In this document: in pieces, positions 35,801 to 49,555 of the stretch | How positions within the stretch are numbered: position 1 is the first letter of the stretch | Layout: the number at the start of each line of letters is the position of its first letter | Origin: Anisakis pegreffii | Lineage: Eukaryota > Nematoda > Chromadorea > Rhabditida > Anisakidae | DNA: 64,000 nt | Direction of reading: 5' to 3' | Assembly (NCBI GenBank): GCA_035041965.1 | Contig: JAPYMA010000299.1 | Location: 124,001 to 188,000, forward strand | The notes under the pieces: generated by a model | The model's database searches: none | What the model was told of the DNA's origin: nothing | Seen by the model: only the letters and a program-made list of their open reading frames with translations | Position numbers and translations under genes: made by a program

Positions 35801-38800
35801 TAGTGCACCATACATTTGTACTGGCCTAACGTCGCCACCCGCATTGTTCGTTTTGCGTACCATTTCCGTTTTTTCTGGTAATGTATGAGTGTAACTTATT
35901 GCTATGAATATAAATCAATGATACTCACACAGCAATCAAATTCAATACCTTGCAATTTCTTTCTTCGTTGATGACGTTGCATATAGCATAACAATAAGCA
36001 GTTGATGACAAGCAGTAATGCACCACCAATACAGAACGTAATCATCAGTGATCGTGGAAATGCATCCTTCTAAAATCAGATCCGAGTTTAAACTAATCAT
36101 TTAAAACTTTCAAAGTTAGTGGCTGCATTCAGAGCGTCTGACGATAACCGCAAACAAAATGCATATCATGTGCACATTTCTTCTATGGTGGGATGGAAAG
36201 AAGGAACTGAGAACATTTGGTAACGAGAGCATCACATGGTTCCTATAAACAATATAGGGATCTTCTTTCACAGAAATATTCTGATACAAACAAAAAAAAA
36301 GAACGTTACTGCCGTCTGAATGGAAACAATTAAACGTCGTAGCTATGAAATAGTCTAAACAGACAAAATTCATAGCAAGGATAATGAAACCGATCAATAA
36401 AACGTCTAAAGACATCATTTTTTATTCGGGTTTTTTCGAACCTCCACTTCAAGCATTAATCAATATCAGACCTTCTGACTCACAGCTGATATAATAACAC
36501 CATTCTCATCTCTTGTGTAGACTGATAATGATGGACGCGAATAATCTGATGTCAACCCACGCGCATTCACGGCTCGAACTGCCACTTCATAAAGCTGTGC
36601 CGGTTTCAAACCTTTCACTTTAACTTTCTGCAATGTACCCATCATCAAAAACATGAAGTAACACTTCTATCCATAAAAATTATCGATATGAAAAAAATGC
36701 TTTTATAATACTTAAATGTGACAACAACAGAAAAAATTGAGTGGGGGGAAGCCTTGTTCATTCAAGAAACGATTCAAAAATGTCCAAATGAAGAAGCAAA
36801 CGAACCGGATAGGTTGAATTGATCGTGTGATAAACATTTTCGCTAGGCATTTGATATCGAAGTTGATATATCTGATCAGAACCACCATCAAAACCAGGAA
36901 GCCACACAAATGAAAGTGATGACCGAGTTGAATTCGAGAGACGTAAATCAATGGGTACATCTGGTGGAGATGGTGGACCAACTCTAATATGCACTTCATC
37001 CTCACCTAACCGATTCATTGCTACACACTTTATCGATCGTTGATAATCCAGCTGATCTAATCCGGATATCCACAAAACACTCTGCAATATCATTTATGAC
37101 TGTTCGGAACATAATTAAAATTCGTAATCGGTGACTGAAAACAAACAACCGGCAGGTTCCCTTGCTTTAGTACAAATCAGAGACAGCATACCTCAAATGT
37201 GGAGTGATCAAGTTGCGTTTCATAGAATGAGTATTTAGTATTATTGTAACGAATTGTTCCAGAATTTCCTTGAATACTCCAATGGAAAGTGGCATCAGGT
37301 ACTGCGTGAGCTCTACACCTGAGACGTGCACGACCGCCTAATGGACCAGCGGCCCGCAGTAACGATGCGCGTCGTGTTATTGAAGGTGCTCGACTCACCA
37401 ACAAATACGCATTTGTACGGTTCGGCTGAATATCAACACTGCTGAATTCAATGAACTATGTCTACCGCTCATGTTCATTTTCCAGGAACGATTCTGCTTC
37501 GATAATTAAAACTATTTTGTCATATTACGCATTCTTAAACGCTACAAGAATTGTGTTTGAAATTTACAGTAGTAATAATGCTCTAAATCAGTTCCTCCAC
37601 AATGAATAAAATGTAGTTTCATGAGCGCTTTCAACCAGAAAAGAAAAAAGCTAAAAAAATTTATTCTTGAATTTGACTGGTCAGCTTCAAATTCTGTCTC
37701 ATTATCATCAGCGACGTTTCATGAAAGTATTTACCATTCCAACACCATTATCCGCTAGACACGTATAAGCACCGCTGGTTTCTTGCGATGCATTCAACCT
37801 GAGGACAGCTCTTGTTTGCCCATCAAAAGAAACCGTATCGATAACTTTATCATTCCGAAGCCATTTCACCATTCCACTGATACGAGGTACTCCATCAACT
37901 TCACACTCCATAACCACCTCTTCTCCAGCGGCCGCCATAACAGGTGATGTTATATGTGTTATGCGTGCCGCATCTTAACCAATACTTTGTAGTAAACTTT
38001 AAGTATCTGTGCCAGCAGAAAAAGTGTAGTAAAAAATATTATTCATAAAAATTACAATGAACTGAACTTACATTTGACAGTGAGACGCAATGAGACATTC
38101 ACCGTTCCAATACTATTCACGGCTATCAATGTGTACAGACCACTATCAAATCCACTCACCGATCTACCAGATAGCATTGGACCGGAAAACTAGTTTCAGT
38201 CATTTAAGGAAAAACCTTTTGAAACTGATGAAAACTACAATTAAAAATGGCATAAATTCATTTAAACAACATCTTATGTGTTCACCTCTCGCAAAAATTG
38301 CACCCTCAGTTTTGTCGAAGGGAACGCCATTTTTTCGCCATCGCCAAGAAGCAACTGGTGGATTTGCTCGAACCGTGAGATTTTCTTTGAATGAATCACC
38401 TTCATCAACTACAATCGTTATTGGTCCATCAACTGTCATTTGTGGAGCATCTGAAAATCACATGTAAACATTTTCGTACACCATACTGATCGATCACATG
38501 CTAATGAACTGAAACATCTTGCAAATGACAACTAAACGATGAGAAAATGCTTGAATGAAGTCAAATTCGAATTCGAATAGCATCACGATTTCTTCTTTCT
38601 TAGCTTTCATCTGCAGTCAAAATCAAAAAAACCAAAGAAAGTGATAGAAAATGAATCGTTGCTGAATGAACTGACATAATATATTCAGCGGAAATGATGT
38701 GACTTTCTGATCACTCCACAACGGGTGCGACGCAATACACTTCACATCCGTACCATCCATATCGATTGATGGTGTAAATACAAGAACATTTTCAACCTCG

Positions 38801-39266
38801 AATCCATCGTACTCACGACTTCTAAAATACTCTATTTGAGGATGAAAAAAATTTTTTTTAGAATTCAGCGTTCACAGCATAAATTAGTTATCGTGGAACC
38901 ATTCGACGAAAACCAATCAATTTTGGCCTCGTTTCCAATTACCTCTGCTAAATGCAACTGCTCTTTTTATCAAGAAAAACAAATGAATGATAACGTAAAC
39001 AAACGAAATTGCCCTGGTTCCAAGATGACGTTTTTTGAATGAAAAAAAAATGAACGAAGCATCATTAAGGGACTAATCAACGAACGTTTTATTATGTTTA
39101 TTTTTGCCATGTAATGTCGACGGATGATCATCATTCGAGAACTGCCAACTGATTTCAGCGGCAGGATTCGACGACGGCACAACGCAAACCAACTGACTCG
39201 ATTCACCAGCAATCATCTGCCTACGCGTACGATCATCTGCACGAACAACAACACGTCGTGGAGCAA
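32895..39266 (-). CDS. syg-2: Nephrin/SYG-2-type Ig-FN3 receptor, N-terminal exons not found
   Basis: Cell-surface adhesion receptor; SYG-2 pairs with SYG-1 to place synapses in C. elegans. Exons in transcript order: 39266-39086, 38821-38676, 38450-38286, 38182-38072, 37973-37735, 37425-37192, 37081-36806, 36627-36484, 36069-35949, 35874-35696, 33673-33617, 33203-32895. All phases agree. They encode the last four Ig domains, one fibronectin III domain, a membrane span ([20 protein letters not shown]) followed by basic QRHQRRKK, and a tail with [21 protein letters not shown] and C-terminal GDLV. Ig followed by a single FN3 separates it from SYG-1/Kirrel, which lacks FN3. The exon at 38182 is preceded by CCG instead of CAG. 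More N-terminal Ig exons are expected upstream at higher coordinates, but I found none to 50835. Confidence 0.88.
34613..35213 (-). pseudogene. Intron-less broken ORF beside a transposon-like end
   Basis: Inside the large SYG-2-like intron (33674-35695). A coding-looking reading runs from 35213 ([20 protein letters not shown]) and switches frame near 35110 into [20 protein letters not shown]..., then goes on to about 34830 ([14 protein letters not shown]). It has no introns and one frameshift, as in a processed pseudogene or transposon ORF. I do not recognise the family. Directly after it (34613 on) comes CAGTGGCGTAGCCAGG, a string typical of DNA-transposon ends in invertebrates; the partner end was not found. 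Confidence 0.45.
35949..37425 (-). other. Last Ig, FN3 and membrane span of the SYG-2-like receptor
   Basis: 37425-37192 and the start of 37081-36806 give the last Ig ([19 protein letters not shown] ... [14 protein letters not shown]). [13 protein letters not shown] opens the FN3 domain, which is split at 36806/36627 and closes with [18 protein letters not shown]. The exon 36069-35949 carries the single transmembrane helix. These placements follow from direct translation of the minus strand. Confidence 0.85.
37735..39266 (-). other. Three Ig domains of the SYG-2-like receptor
   Basis: Domain A is split over 39266-39086 ([10 protein letters not shown]...ISWQF) and 38821-38676 ([14 protein letters not shown]). 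Domain B is split over 38450-38286 ([14 protein letters not shown]) and 38182-38072 ([13 protein letters not shown]). Domain C sits in one exon, 37973-37735 ([29 protein letters not shown]). Domain B lacks the usual Cys pair, having Leu and Leu-Tyr contexts, which also occurs in nephrin-type Ig domains. Confidence 0.8.
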
Positions 39267-39469
39267 CTGCAATACTTCTTTGTTATACGAAAAAATTCAC
39301 GCTAAGGAAGTGAAGTGCGTGCGATAAACGAAAATTTTTGAAGAACGACAAAAGGTGCGATGTTTGAGCAAAATGCAATTAACAAATTAATTATAGGTGA
39401 TGATTAGATATCCTTTGAAACATCCATATGAACAATAGTAATTGATAATAATTATGTAAGATGTTAACA

Positions 39470-39520
39470 ATAATAATAATATTATTATTATTAATAATAA
39501 TATTAATGATAATAATGCTC
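39470..39520. repeat. AAT/ATT palindromic microsatellite
   Basis: AATAATAAT...ATTATTATT...AATAATAATATTAATGATAATAATG. The switch of strand in the repeat makes it self-complementary and able to fold. Confidence 0.8.
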
Positions 39521-40817
39521 CGTGAATATGTACATCGTCCGTATGACTAAATATCGAGTTTCCATTGTCTGTAGAATGATTTGTTCAAAACACCAAATGC
39601 ACTTCTTCATTTGATTTGTTGTACTTATTATTTCATTCATTTGATTTATACCACATATTATTTCACAAAGTTTATCCACAAATGCGTACCTTCATGCTAT
39701 ATATTTTCCCTTCTCCATCATTTCATCTATCAGCGTTTTCGAATGCGAAACGTCAAAAATCGGATAGGTTTAGGCAGTGATCGAGATTGCAGTTTGAATT
39801 TTGTATGCATAAGGAGAAATGTTTTCGAACAAAAGCAGTAATCAGCATACATCGGCGTGAAACGGTTGCTGAGAATTTCGCATAGATATAAGATGAGGTT
39901 TGTTTTTAGAGAAGCTGCCTGTGACAATTATTGTGAGGAGAGACATCTGTAAACTGTTAAGAGCAGAGAAATGGTAAACATTTAAAATGCATGAACACGT
40001 CAAGTCCTGGACGTGTACTCTTAAATTATATTCATTCAACAAATAGAAACGATGCTCATGAAAGGATTTCAAATTCTTGGTTAAATGTTGGATAAAAGCA
40101 AATGTGATCGTAAAAGCGTGCTTACGATTATTTTCCAACCACACCCTCATCTTCATGACCTGTCTATGTTTCGAAGGAAATGCTGGAATTTTGACTGAAT
40201 TCATCCTAAGGAATTCCTCTGCTCATTTTCATTGTGTTAGGTTGCGTTTTTAAAGCTACCCATCCATCATATTACTGATGGCAGTCCTTCAAACGGAGTG
40301 CACTGCTCACCGAGGATGGTGCGAGATATCGAGAAACAAAACGCGAACGTTCAACCATTTTATATTCAATGATTTTCAACAATATTTACTTGAAAGACGC
40401 CGACTCACGATGAGGTTACATTATGAAATGATCGTCGTTGGTTGGCAATGTGCTAAATCAAAGGTAGTGTATAAATGACGTCGTCGGCTGCAGTTGAATT
40501 TAGGATTATGCGCGAACACAATAAAGACATCATGCGTGATAATTATGCAAAGTGATGATGTTGTGTAGGTGTTAATGATGAAACTCATGTAAATTAGTTC
40601 GAAACATGCTAAATCTGGGAATATGCTGTCGTATGAAATGATGATTGAACGATTCATTAACGAATGAATATCTTCAAACACTCATCACTTCATTTATGTT
40701 ACGTGAAGAAGTGAGTGTTGAGGCAATGCATTGATTACGTACGATGAATAGCAAACGGTACTTTGTCCTTTTTAAAGGTACTAATAGTTGCAGCAAGAGC
40801 ATATGATATGATATGGT

Positions 40818-40818
<1 letters not shown>

Positions 40819-40883
<65 letters not shown>
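40819..40883 (+). repeat. GT dinucleotide microsatellite
   Basis: An uninterrupted (TG)n tract of about 65 bases followed by TATGTATGTATAG. It gives rise to the CVCVCV-type ORF read across it. Confidence 0.95.
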
Positions 40884-40893
<10 letters not shown>

Positions 40894-42289
40894 AGAATTT
40901 GCTCGTAACTATCATTTGTCTTATCAGATTTATCTCATTCAGCTAAACTCACTTCAATACACTGACCTCATTCGTACCTCATTCGTTTATTCATTGTATC
41001 ATTCTGAACGGCAATCATCCATCATAATGAATTGATTCGTTGTATCATTGTCATTATCTTATTACTCTGATACGAATTCAACCATCACCGAATGAAGTAG
41101 CTGTTGAACGTTTCATGAGAGGATATTTTTTGAGATGTAAATTCGCAGATGATGCTGTTCCATTATTTGCACCTTTGCTTCCTGTCTCGTTGATCGATCT
41201 TCGCCCATTGATCATTGGCTATCGCTAAAATCCAATTCTGATGATCACTCTTTGAAAACCTCATTTAATTCTCTATCTGTCATTTATTGCATCAGTCCAA
41301 TAGTATTTAGCAGCCGTCGAACTATTTTTGTGAAACACTGAGGATTGGGCGTATTCGTTGAAAGGATATGCGGATAAGCATTGCTAAATTCTTTATGTTG
41401 TTGCGAGTGTTCAGAAAAAAACCTCTGTTGCATCATTTCATGCAGTTAAATAAATTATCATTTCATGTAAATATTTTGAATGATCTTTCCTTTGTAAAAC
41501 ACGATGCTAGAGAAGACATTTTTCTTATTCCTAAGAGCCATCCTGACAAAACTGCGTGCTTTTATCGTTTTAGAAATAATATTATGATATTTCGTTTTGA
41601 AATTGCATTTGAAAACAGTTTTTCCTCTGCTCATTATCACCTTCAGTTGTTCTTCTCATTCATTGCTAGCACTGCCAGTATAGGGATGCATTATAGTGAG
41701 TGTTATTGCTTATTACTGAAGCAAAAAATGACTGTTTAGGATACCTTAAAAATAACTCATGGTCTTTATTATAATTTATTTGTCGTTCATATCGATTATG
41801 TTCCTCCCCGTCAAGCCTGGTTAGTACAACAGTGAACATTCTGGTCTGTAGAAAACAGATCAACAGGGAATTTATATAGGGCGATTGACAGAAGAGAGCA
41901 ATTTGAAAAATTTATGGCGAATGCTAAAACTGGTTCACTTTTTTATCGAGTCAGCCTTGTTCTAATGGATGAGTTCGAAAATTTTTCGTTTCTTCAATTG
42001 AGATGATGCACAAACTTGATTCTTAGTTGATACATCAGCTTTCGAAAAATTCAAGTACTTGTTTAGTTGAAATCGTCATGTTCTCACTTCTTAAAAGTTG
42101 AAATGATATGAACATCTTCTCAACTGTCATTTAATTGAGGTTCTTCGAGCTTGGCCACCGCCAACACTCATTAATTTAATGGGCAAAATATTTAAAAAAA
42201 TTTCAACTATAGAATCAGTTTGAACGAAAGAATGATAAATTGCAGACGAAAAGAGCAAGGGTTATTTCTGAAGAAGATTAGTAGGTCTC

Positions 42290-42990
42290 GTCGATTTCAT
42301 CCCAAGTTTAAAATTCGAAATTTAAGAACTATTATCTTGAATTTCGAAAACAAAATTCGAAATGTTGAAAATTCCTCAATCCAAGGTCGAAATAATTCGA
42401 GACCAAAATTCCTAATTATTCCAAATTATTTCAGTTTATTTATTGAGTTCAACCATACAAAATCACATTGAAACAACTGAAAATATTATGCATATAGGAT
42501 AGAATTTGTTTCAGATTCACTTTTTGACAAAGCTAGATCAATATTTCACCAGCTTTTGCATCGAATCCAATAAAATCGTTCTCGTTGAGTTTGGCCTCAG
42601 GCTGAGATTCACCACGTCTTCAGGTCGAGATTTACTCTAAACTCATGGAAGGGTGCTTGAGCTGAGGCTCATTTTTGAGCGCAGCTCGAAGCTCATCCCA
42701 AAATTAGGTTGAAGCTTACAACTGGGCATAGGCTGAGACTCTCTCCGGGAATTGAACTGAAGCTCATTATGGAACTCAGGCTGAGGATTTCTACTCACGG
42801 TGACACATACTTCGGGTGTTCCAAATTCCAGTCGCATATTCATCTGGTTTCGTGTTGAAATTTTGAAGTGTAGAAATGATTCTTTCAATTTTTCATTCCA
42901 AATTTGAAATTCTGAACTTTTGCGAATATCGTGCGGACTTCCGATTTCAGAAGTTAATTTCCGATTTCGATTTCACTCGAAATCCGGAAT
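42290..42990. repeat. Degenerate repeat block
   Basis: Three parts. 42290-42430 is rich in AAATTCGAAAT-type palindromic words. 42591-42800 is a run of imperfect GGCTGAGGCTCAT / GAAGCTCAT units at 20-40 base spacing. 42880-42990 again has AATTCGAAAT/TTTCGATTTC words. The minus-strand ORF at 42643-42888 is made of these units. Confidence 0.5.
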
Positions 42991-45900
42991 GATTCCAAAG
43001 TTGCGATGAATCTTAGGTAGTAATAGCGTTAGTAGGTGTCATGTCTAGAGAGAATTAGGTGAATGCTAAAGGCGAAGTGCTGAGAGCTACTAAATGGTTT
43101 CATTCATCGATTGGCTAGTGAACAGTGGACGGCCGCACAAGCCGTAGACGAAGATGATGATGCTTCATCAGTTGTCTTCTTGCTTCGAAACAGCAGCATT
43201 GCATTCTTCATCCTTCAGTTATCCTCTCTCATCTCACATCACATCTTAAATACCCACCTATATTACTCATATGCTATCGTTCTTCAAACTAATCATTCCA
43301 CGATATCATCAAAAACTGTGTTTGTAAATGCCTTTTAATTTTTGCTTTATCGAAATACTAGTGTTATTTGAGTGTAATGCTACTCATTTCATCTTCATTA
43401 TCAATCGATTTTCTTTCATATATTTCTTGTATTATTAAACCAATATCTACTATCGCCTCAAGTTTTTAATGATCGTATGCATTTGTTACTTGATGAAATA
43501 TAAAAACACTCGTTTTACGAATTGCTCACTTTACTCTATTAATGTGAGATTTTCGGGTGGATAAAATTGATATTTTATCAGTTTATTCGTTATCATTATT
43601 AATTCGTGTTCAAGCATCAGTGATGAGTGTTATCCTCCTTTCAGTTATAATTTCTAGTTTCTGTGTTGACATCGTATATTGAGTGCTGAAAGGAAACACT
43701 TCTGGTGGTGTTTTTGGGTATGTATTATTTTTACTCATTGTGACTAGCCGTCTGCTAAACGATTATATTCACTCAATGGTGTTCAATTTTCATTTGCGTG
43801 GCAACATTCCTAAACTTGATCTAATCAGATCTCATAATCTAGCTTGTTCTTTCTTCGAAACCGCGAACACTGAATTGTCTGGAATTACCTTCACCAACTA
43901 GCATAGCCACATCATTATTTCTAAGTTGGAGTTCACATTCTTATTAGACGATGTTGTTACATTGTCAGTCTGTAATACATTTATGTGCATCGTTTATCAT
44001 TTATTTTATAAACTGGGGACCGTAGTAAGAAATTGCGCAATTTTTTTGGCCATCTCTGAAATTTACGATCCTCAATGAGAACTTTTTGTTTTGCCAGTTC
44101 GTTTCCAATTTATTGCTCGAAGCGAAGAAACATTTTGCTGTTTGACTGGTATTGAAAGCGTCAGTAAGATTGCTGACTGTGGGTGATCATGCAGTATTGG
44201 CTCATTTAAATTCTCATTAAACTCTTAAGAGGCCAGAATCGACGACCACTGATAGGTATTCTTAATCTGTTTGGGTGTAACGTAATTGAGGATAGGCAGC
44301 AAACCGGATTTTGCTCTTTGTAGGTGAATAAATTCTAGTATATCCTTTTTTTCGAATAATGAAACTGAGATGGTTAAACTCAACTGTATCTTTTGACGTC
44401 TTGATCACAAAATGTCAATGAAGGTTTTTTTCACGAAATCTTTTTGACTGTTTAGTGATTATTTTCAAATTCCTTCATGGGCCTTCTGGTTGAAGTGAAT
44501 GTACGGAAACTGCACTGAAACTTCAAATACGATGATCTGAAGGATGATGTGAATGAGCCTAGTTTCTGACAGCAAGAATAGGCTGTAATAACCTCATCTA
44601 CCATTCGCATGTCGTCTGATTATGAGGAGTGCCTGTTTGGAATATACATTCACTATAATTTTCTCATCGTTCTCTTTATTCTAAGTTATAGATGGCTCTT
44701 GTAAACTCGCTGTTTTTCACGGCGGCAATTAATAAAAATTTAGCAGACACTCGTTTATTGCATCCGTAGTAATAGTTACTTTCCACTGCTAGTTTTTCGG
44801 AGTTCATTTTTAATATTTCAAAAAATTACAGATTTCGCGCTCTTTTTGATTATGATGTCAGAAGTAAGAATTTGTTGCATGAATAATTTTAATTTGTTAG
44901 TTATTTATATAAATTGTTTGTTCGTATTAGGAGAAGAGAATAAGGAGAAAACTGCACTAATGAATTGAATCGATCTGTGATCAATCTCGTCTCATGCAAA
45001 ACAACCTGGTTCAATCAACTCATTGTAACTGCTTTAAACAAGCGAAGTCTTAAACTCTCATTTTAAGGTGCTCATTTCATCATTTGAATGAATCACACTA
45101 CGCTCGTAACGAGCCATTTCAACTAAAACAACAGTTTTCAAATGGAACATACTTCCAGTTGGTTGTTGTTAACTGCGAATCTTTGATCAAACGAAAACGT
45201 ACGCAATTAAATATTTCAAGTTACTTTTTCAAAGAATAATGAAGAGCCTCATTTAATTGAGATGCGAGTATTGCTAGAATTGTTTGGTGTTCTCGAACTT
45301 TTGCTACTCAAAATAAATAGCGATTTTGATTTGTAACAACAGTCTCGATGCGCTTGCTTTCAGACTTCAGTGGAAAAAGTCAGTGAATCCAAACTGATAA
45401 CATGAAGTTTAGTTTTTTGACGCGATAAAGAGCAACGCATCGAAAATGCATTCCATTACAGTCCGAACGATTCAAATCAAATTACTTTTTCATAAAGTTT
45501 GGTTAAGTTTAAATTAATTCGTTGCGCAGGAGTTATTGACCATTGAACTTGTGCGACTGACTTCTTGAAAATTTTGAAATTCCTGATTCATAAACATCCT
45601 TTTTGATTTTCGGCCGATTGAATTGCTGATAATGACTCAAAGATATACTTTTTGAAAATCAACCTGATTTTTTTCTAGACCTACTTTCGCTCTTTCAAGA
45701 TATATAAGCGATGTTTTTTAACTTTTAAACACTCGAACACGCTAGAATGTTCAACAGTTAAAAAAATAACCAAGCTGTCCAAAGTTAACCACTATAGTTT
45801 CTGTTGGTTTTTTTGAATGTTTGAAATGCTGAACACACCAGAAAATTGTAAAATTTTTCATGCGTGATGTTGAGAATGTCGAGCCAGTGAGATAAGGCCA

Positions 45901-47039
45901 TTTCAAATTCTATAATAATTTGCTGGAAATGAAAAGGGAGTGATGGCATGACATCGAAATAGTGTTGAATAATCATCGGATATTAAAACTCATTTGCGAA
46001 TTCTCCATGTGTTTAATGCTGATTGGTTTATGTCACAGAAATGATGCAGCATTCATTTGCATTCTGCTGATTAAAGTTGATAATAAATTTAGGTTTATGT
46101 TAAAAACAGATACGATTGTTATCAAATTGCTGCTTTTTCCAATAGATTGAGATGTATTTGTTATTGCTCGTGCACTTGATACAATTACAATTTGTGACGA
46201 AAAGGGGAAAAGATTATGCTTGCTAATTTAATAGCTAGGATGTGGAGTCGACAACACACTCTGAGTTACATCAGTTTTGAGGTCAAAACACCACTCTCGT
46301 GATAGTGTCGAGGAATGAACCTCATTCCATTCCAACTATTAATTTGTGAAACTGAAGATGTAATAAAATCGCATTGGTTCACTGTTTTGCCTCTTATCGG
46401 TTGGTTGCAAAATGTTATTGGCAGTTTACGAATTCATGTCATCTTTAATTTGTGCCACTTGTTGCCTTCCGCTTCTAAATGCATTTGTAAATGCAAGTTG
46501 GGGAAATAGTTGTTCGCGTATTTTCAAGGAAGTACCTTCCATAAGCAAAAAGTTTTTACTTGGCTGTTCACAAGAATCGATTATAGCATGCATCAAAGGG
46601 GGAAGAATGATTACCAGATGAGTTGAATAAATGAATTGGTAATTAAATAAAATAATTGAATAGAATATGTTGTAAACGAAAAATTCTCATAGCTGAATGA
46701 ATGTTTGAAGAGTGATTGTGGAATGGCTTATGTTAAAGCGGTAAAAATGTTCAAGAGTGGAATTTGATTTAAGCATCAGAAAGTAATATATTGAGTTGAA
46801 TGGATTTGACGAAGCAACCAAAAAGAAAACAAAAAATGAGCAGTGGAATAGAAGAAGTATTGGTTGTTTTTAGCATATGTCTACAATTGAGTGGAAATAA
46901 GCACACATTCACATCTACATCCACACAAACATTATTCTTGTTGGTGAAGAACGAACGGTGTTGTGTAAACGATTTCGTTAACTAGTACAGCAAACGTTAT
47001 ATCCTCAGCAGCAGTTAGCCAACTGAACACACAACTATT

Positions 47040-47125
47040 GTTATGATTATGATTGTAATTATGATTGTGATTATGATCGTGATTAGGATTTATTGTTAGT
47101 AATTATTATTATTATTATTATATCA
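47040..47125. repeat. GATTAT hexamer and ATT triplet repeats
   Basis: Degenerate GATTATGATTGTAATTATGATTGT units followed by (ATT)n. Ordinary simple-sequence DNA. Confidence 0.8.
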
Positions 47126-48838
47126 TGATTGATTATTTTCATTATCATCCCTATCCATTGTCATTGTTAATTGCTTGCGGCATCACTGAACTGTATTCTT
47201 TGATTCCCATAGCGTCACCTTTCTGTAGTTTACTGCTGTCCATGAATTGAAAATTTTGCATGGTTTAATGGAATTTAAAGTTGCTGACATTTTTCCATAA
47301 TATCAGAAACGAATTTTTGTTGGTAGAGAATTCGGTGCGAATCGATTCTTTGAAAAATAATATATTGTGCTGTGTTGAGTGCACATGAAATCTTTTGCTT
47401 GGTTGCTTCGCATTTCTCTCTTATCTTTTTAGAGGATCCGTTTTCAGATTTCCGGTGGAAGCATTGCAAACTGAGTTGGATACCCGGCCAATTTTGAAAT
47501 GTTTTCCAATGTGTGCCATTTTCTTCTTTTTTGAGAATGCGTTAGAGAATTCGATTTCGCAAATTTAGAAGCTGAAGATTTTTTTTTTGATATCCCTTAA
47601 ACTTTCTATGATTTTTTCTTTCTGTATCTTTAGGGTTTTCCACTTGCTGAACTCTTTGAATAAGGTAGAATATTAAACTGCAGTGTCTATTTTAGCTTTT
47701 CGTGTTACCCCTAAATTGACATGCTCCTGACATCATCTTCATCATTGTTGTACATAGTCATTGAGTCCCTATCTAAATTGTTATTGCTTCTTTAATTTCT
47801 ATCAAAATTTTTCCCTGTATCTGACCTTATTTTTTCTATACCGTTGTGCGTATTCGATTTTCTACAAAATAATCTCTGGCCAGTTATAAGCAGTGCATTC
47901 ACTTTACCATATTATCGTGTGCTCGCTGAGGTTTCATGCGATGAAAATCTATCGGTTTTTTTTTGAATGCTATTTTATTTATTTAATAGTCTCAAAGAAT
48001 TGAGATCAACAGAAACGAATATTATTTTCTTTAGAGTAATTATTCATTTGGCGTCATCTCTGAATTTTGATCTCTTCATGGAAGCTATTCAACTCAATAA
48101 TTTTTTTGCAATCACTGCAAATTCAACTCAATAAATTGCATGAATCAAATCCTTGATGTGATGAGTTTTGTTCGCATTCCCGTCACATTACAGGAGATGG
48201 AACAACTACAGAACGAATGAATTTGGACTAGCAACGAGAAAAGATGAGCTAATGTAATCAAATCCAAAATTTGTTTCCCATTCAATAATATCGTATTGCA
48301 GGTGTACATCTCAGCTCTAAATAAATACAATTGTAATATGCAAATAAATCAAGCACCACTTATCCGCTGTCTGAATTTCTTACATCATTTATTCACTCCA
48401 CTTCATAAACCTATTTCGCTTTGTCCAATCATCATCATCAACTTAGTTCTCATTCGACAAAATATTCGCTGAATCACCGTACGGCCATTGTTAATGAGTC
48501 TGTTTGTACACAGCGACGATGCCTGAACAATTTGCTTTATAAAATTCTGATGATTCAGTTGAATATCATATAATTTATTCTTTCTTTGGATTTGATTTGT
48601 CAAACCCTTCCAAACAGATTCAAGCCGTCCCGCAGTAGTTGTCAGCTGTCTGGCTATATTAATAAGACGCTACCAATAATTTTAGTTTATTTATCTGAAC
48701 AGCCTAATGTAACCATTTTGTATTGCCTAATGTAAATACTCATCACATTTCGAATTATCATGTCTTATTTGATCACTGCTAGTGTCTTATGTTTCAACTT
48801 CTTGATTAATTGTTTCATAGCAGCAGATTATTGAAATT

Positions 48839-49555
48839 ACACTGCGTAACAGATAAATTATGCCAAAATGAAGTCATTTTCTGGGACGGTTTTCTAAGTG
48901 GAATCCAGAAATGAATTTTTTGCATCGCTATAAGCAGTTTTTTGTGAATAATCATCAGGAAGCTCAAAAGGATGAATTTCACTGCCTGAAAAAAGTTGAC
49001 TTTTCTTTCGCACACAAGCTGAAGCGAGTGTTGTTTATGTGCAAATTGACCTACAGAATCCGAATCCAGAATCTGATATTTCCTATCTCGCGCTAATCAT
49101 CCGTGAAAAGCGCTTAAACGTTCCAGATGCCACACTGAAATTTGCGTACCATTTCTCGCGAACGACTGAACAAATTCGCCCGCTTAAAAACGTGCATTGT
49201 GTTGAAGCGCCATGAATAATCAAGGGAGCAGTGGACGAATGTGAAATAAATGAAGAATGTAGACGAAACACAAATGGCAAGAGCAGATCACTAGACGCAA
49301 ACATGAAAGGTACCAATGCGAAACACGAAAAACATAGCACTACAAAGGTAGGGAATAGGGAGTGATGAAAACCATTTCCGGTTCTTCATATAGTATTTTG
49401 TACAGGCAATGCATTTTTTCAGACAGTGAAATTCCTGCCTTTGGCCGTCTTTTGGATTTTGACGGTTATCTGAAAAAAGCTGCCGAATTCTATATAGAAA
49501 ACTCTCCCGGAAAATAAGCGACCTTCCCTGCATAATTTTTTTAGTCACACAGTGT
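48839..49555. mobile_element. Foldback/MITE-like element with long inverted arms
   Basis: The left arm, 48839-48998, starts ACACTGCGTAAC...AAATTATGC. The reverse complement of 49555-49413 starts ACACTGTGTGAC...AAATTATGC. The arms continue in register through GGTTTTCTA, a GAAT motif and AATTTCACTGYCTGAAAAAA, so arms are about 140-160 bases with moderate divergence. The 415-base centre has no recognisable transposase. No clear target duplication was found at the ends. The ORFs that read CLKK in both directions are the two arms. Confidence 0.65.

Noticed and set aside
36116..36418. An exon with [13 protein letters not shown] between FN3 and the membrane exon.
   Set aside because: FN3 exon and membrane exon already join in phase 0, and no suitable donor follows the candidate.
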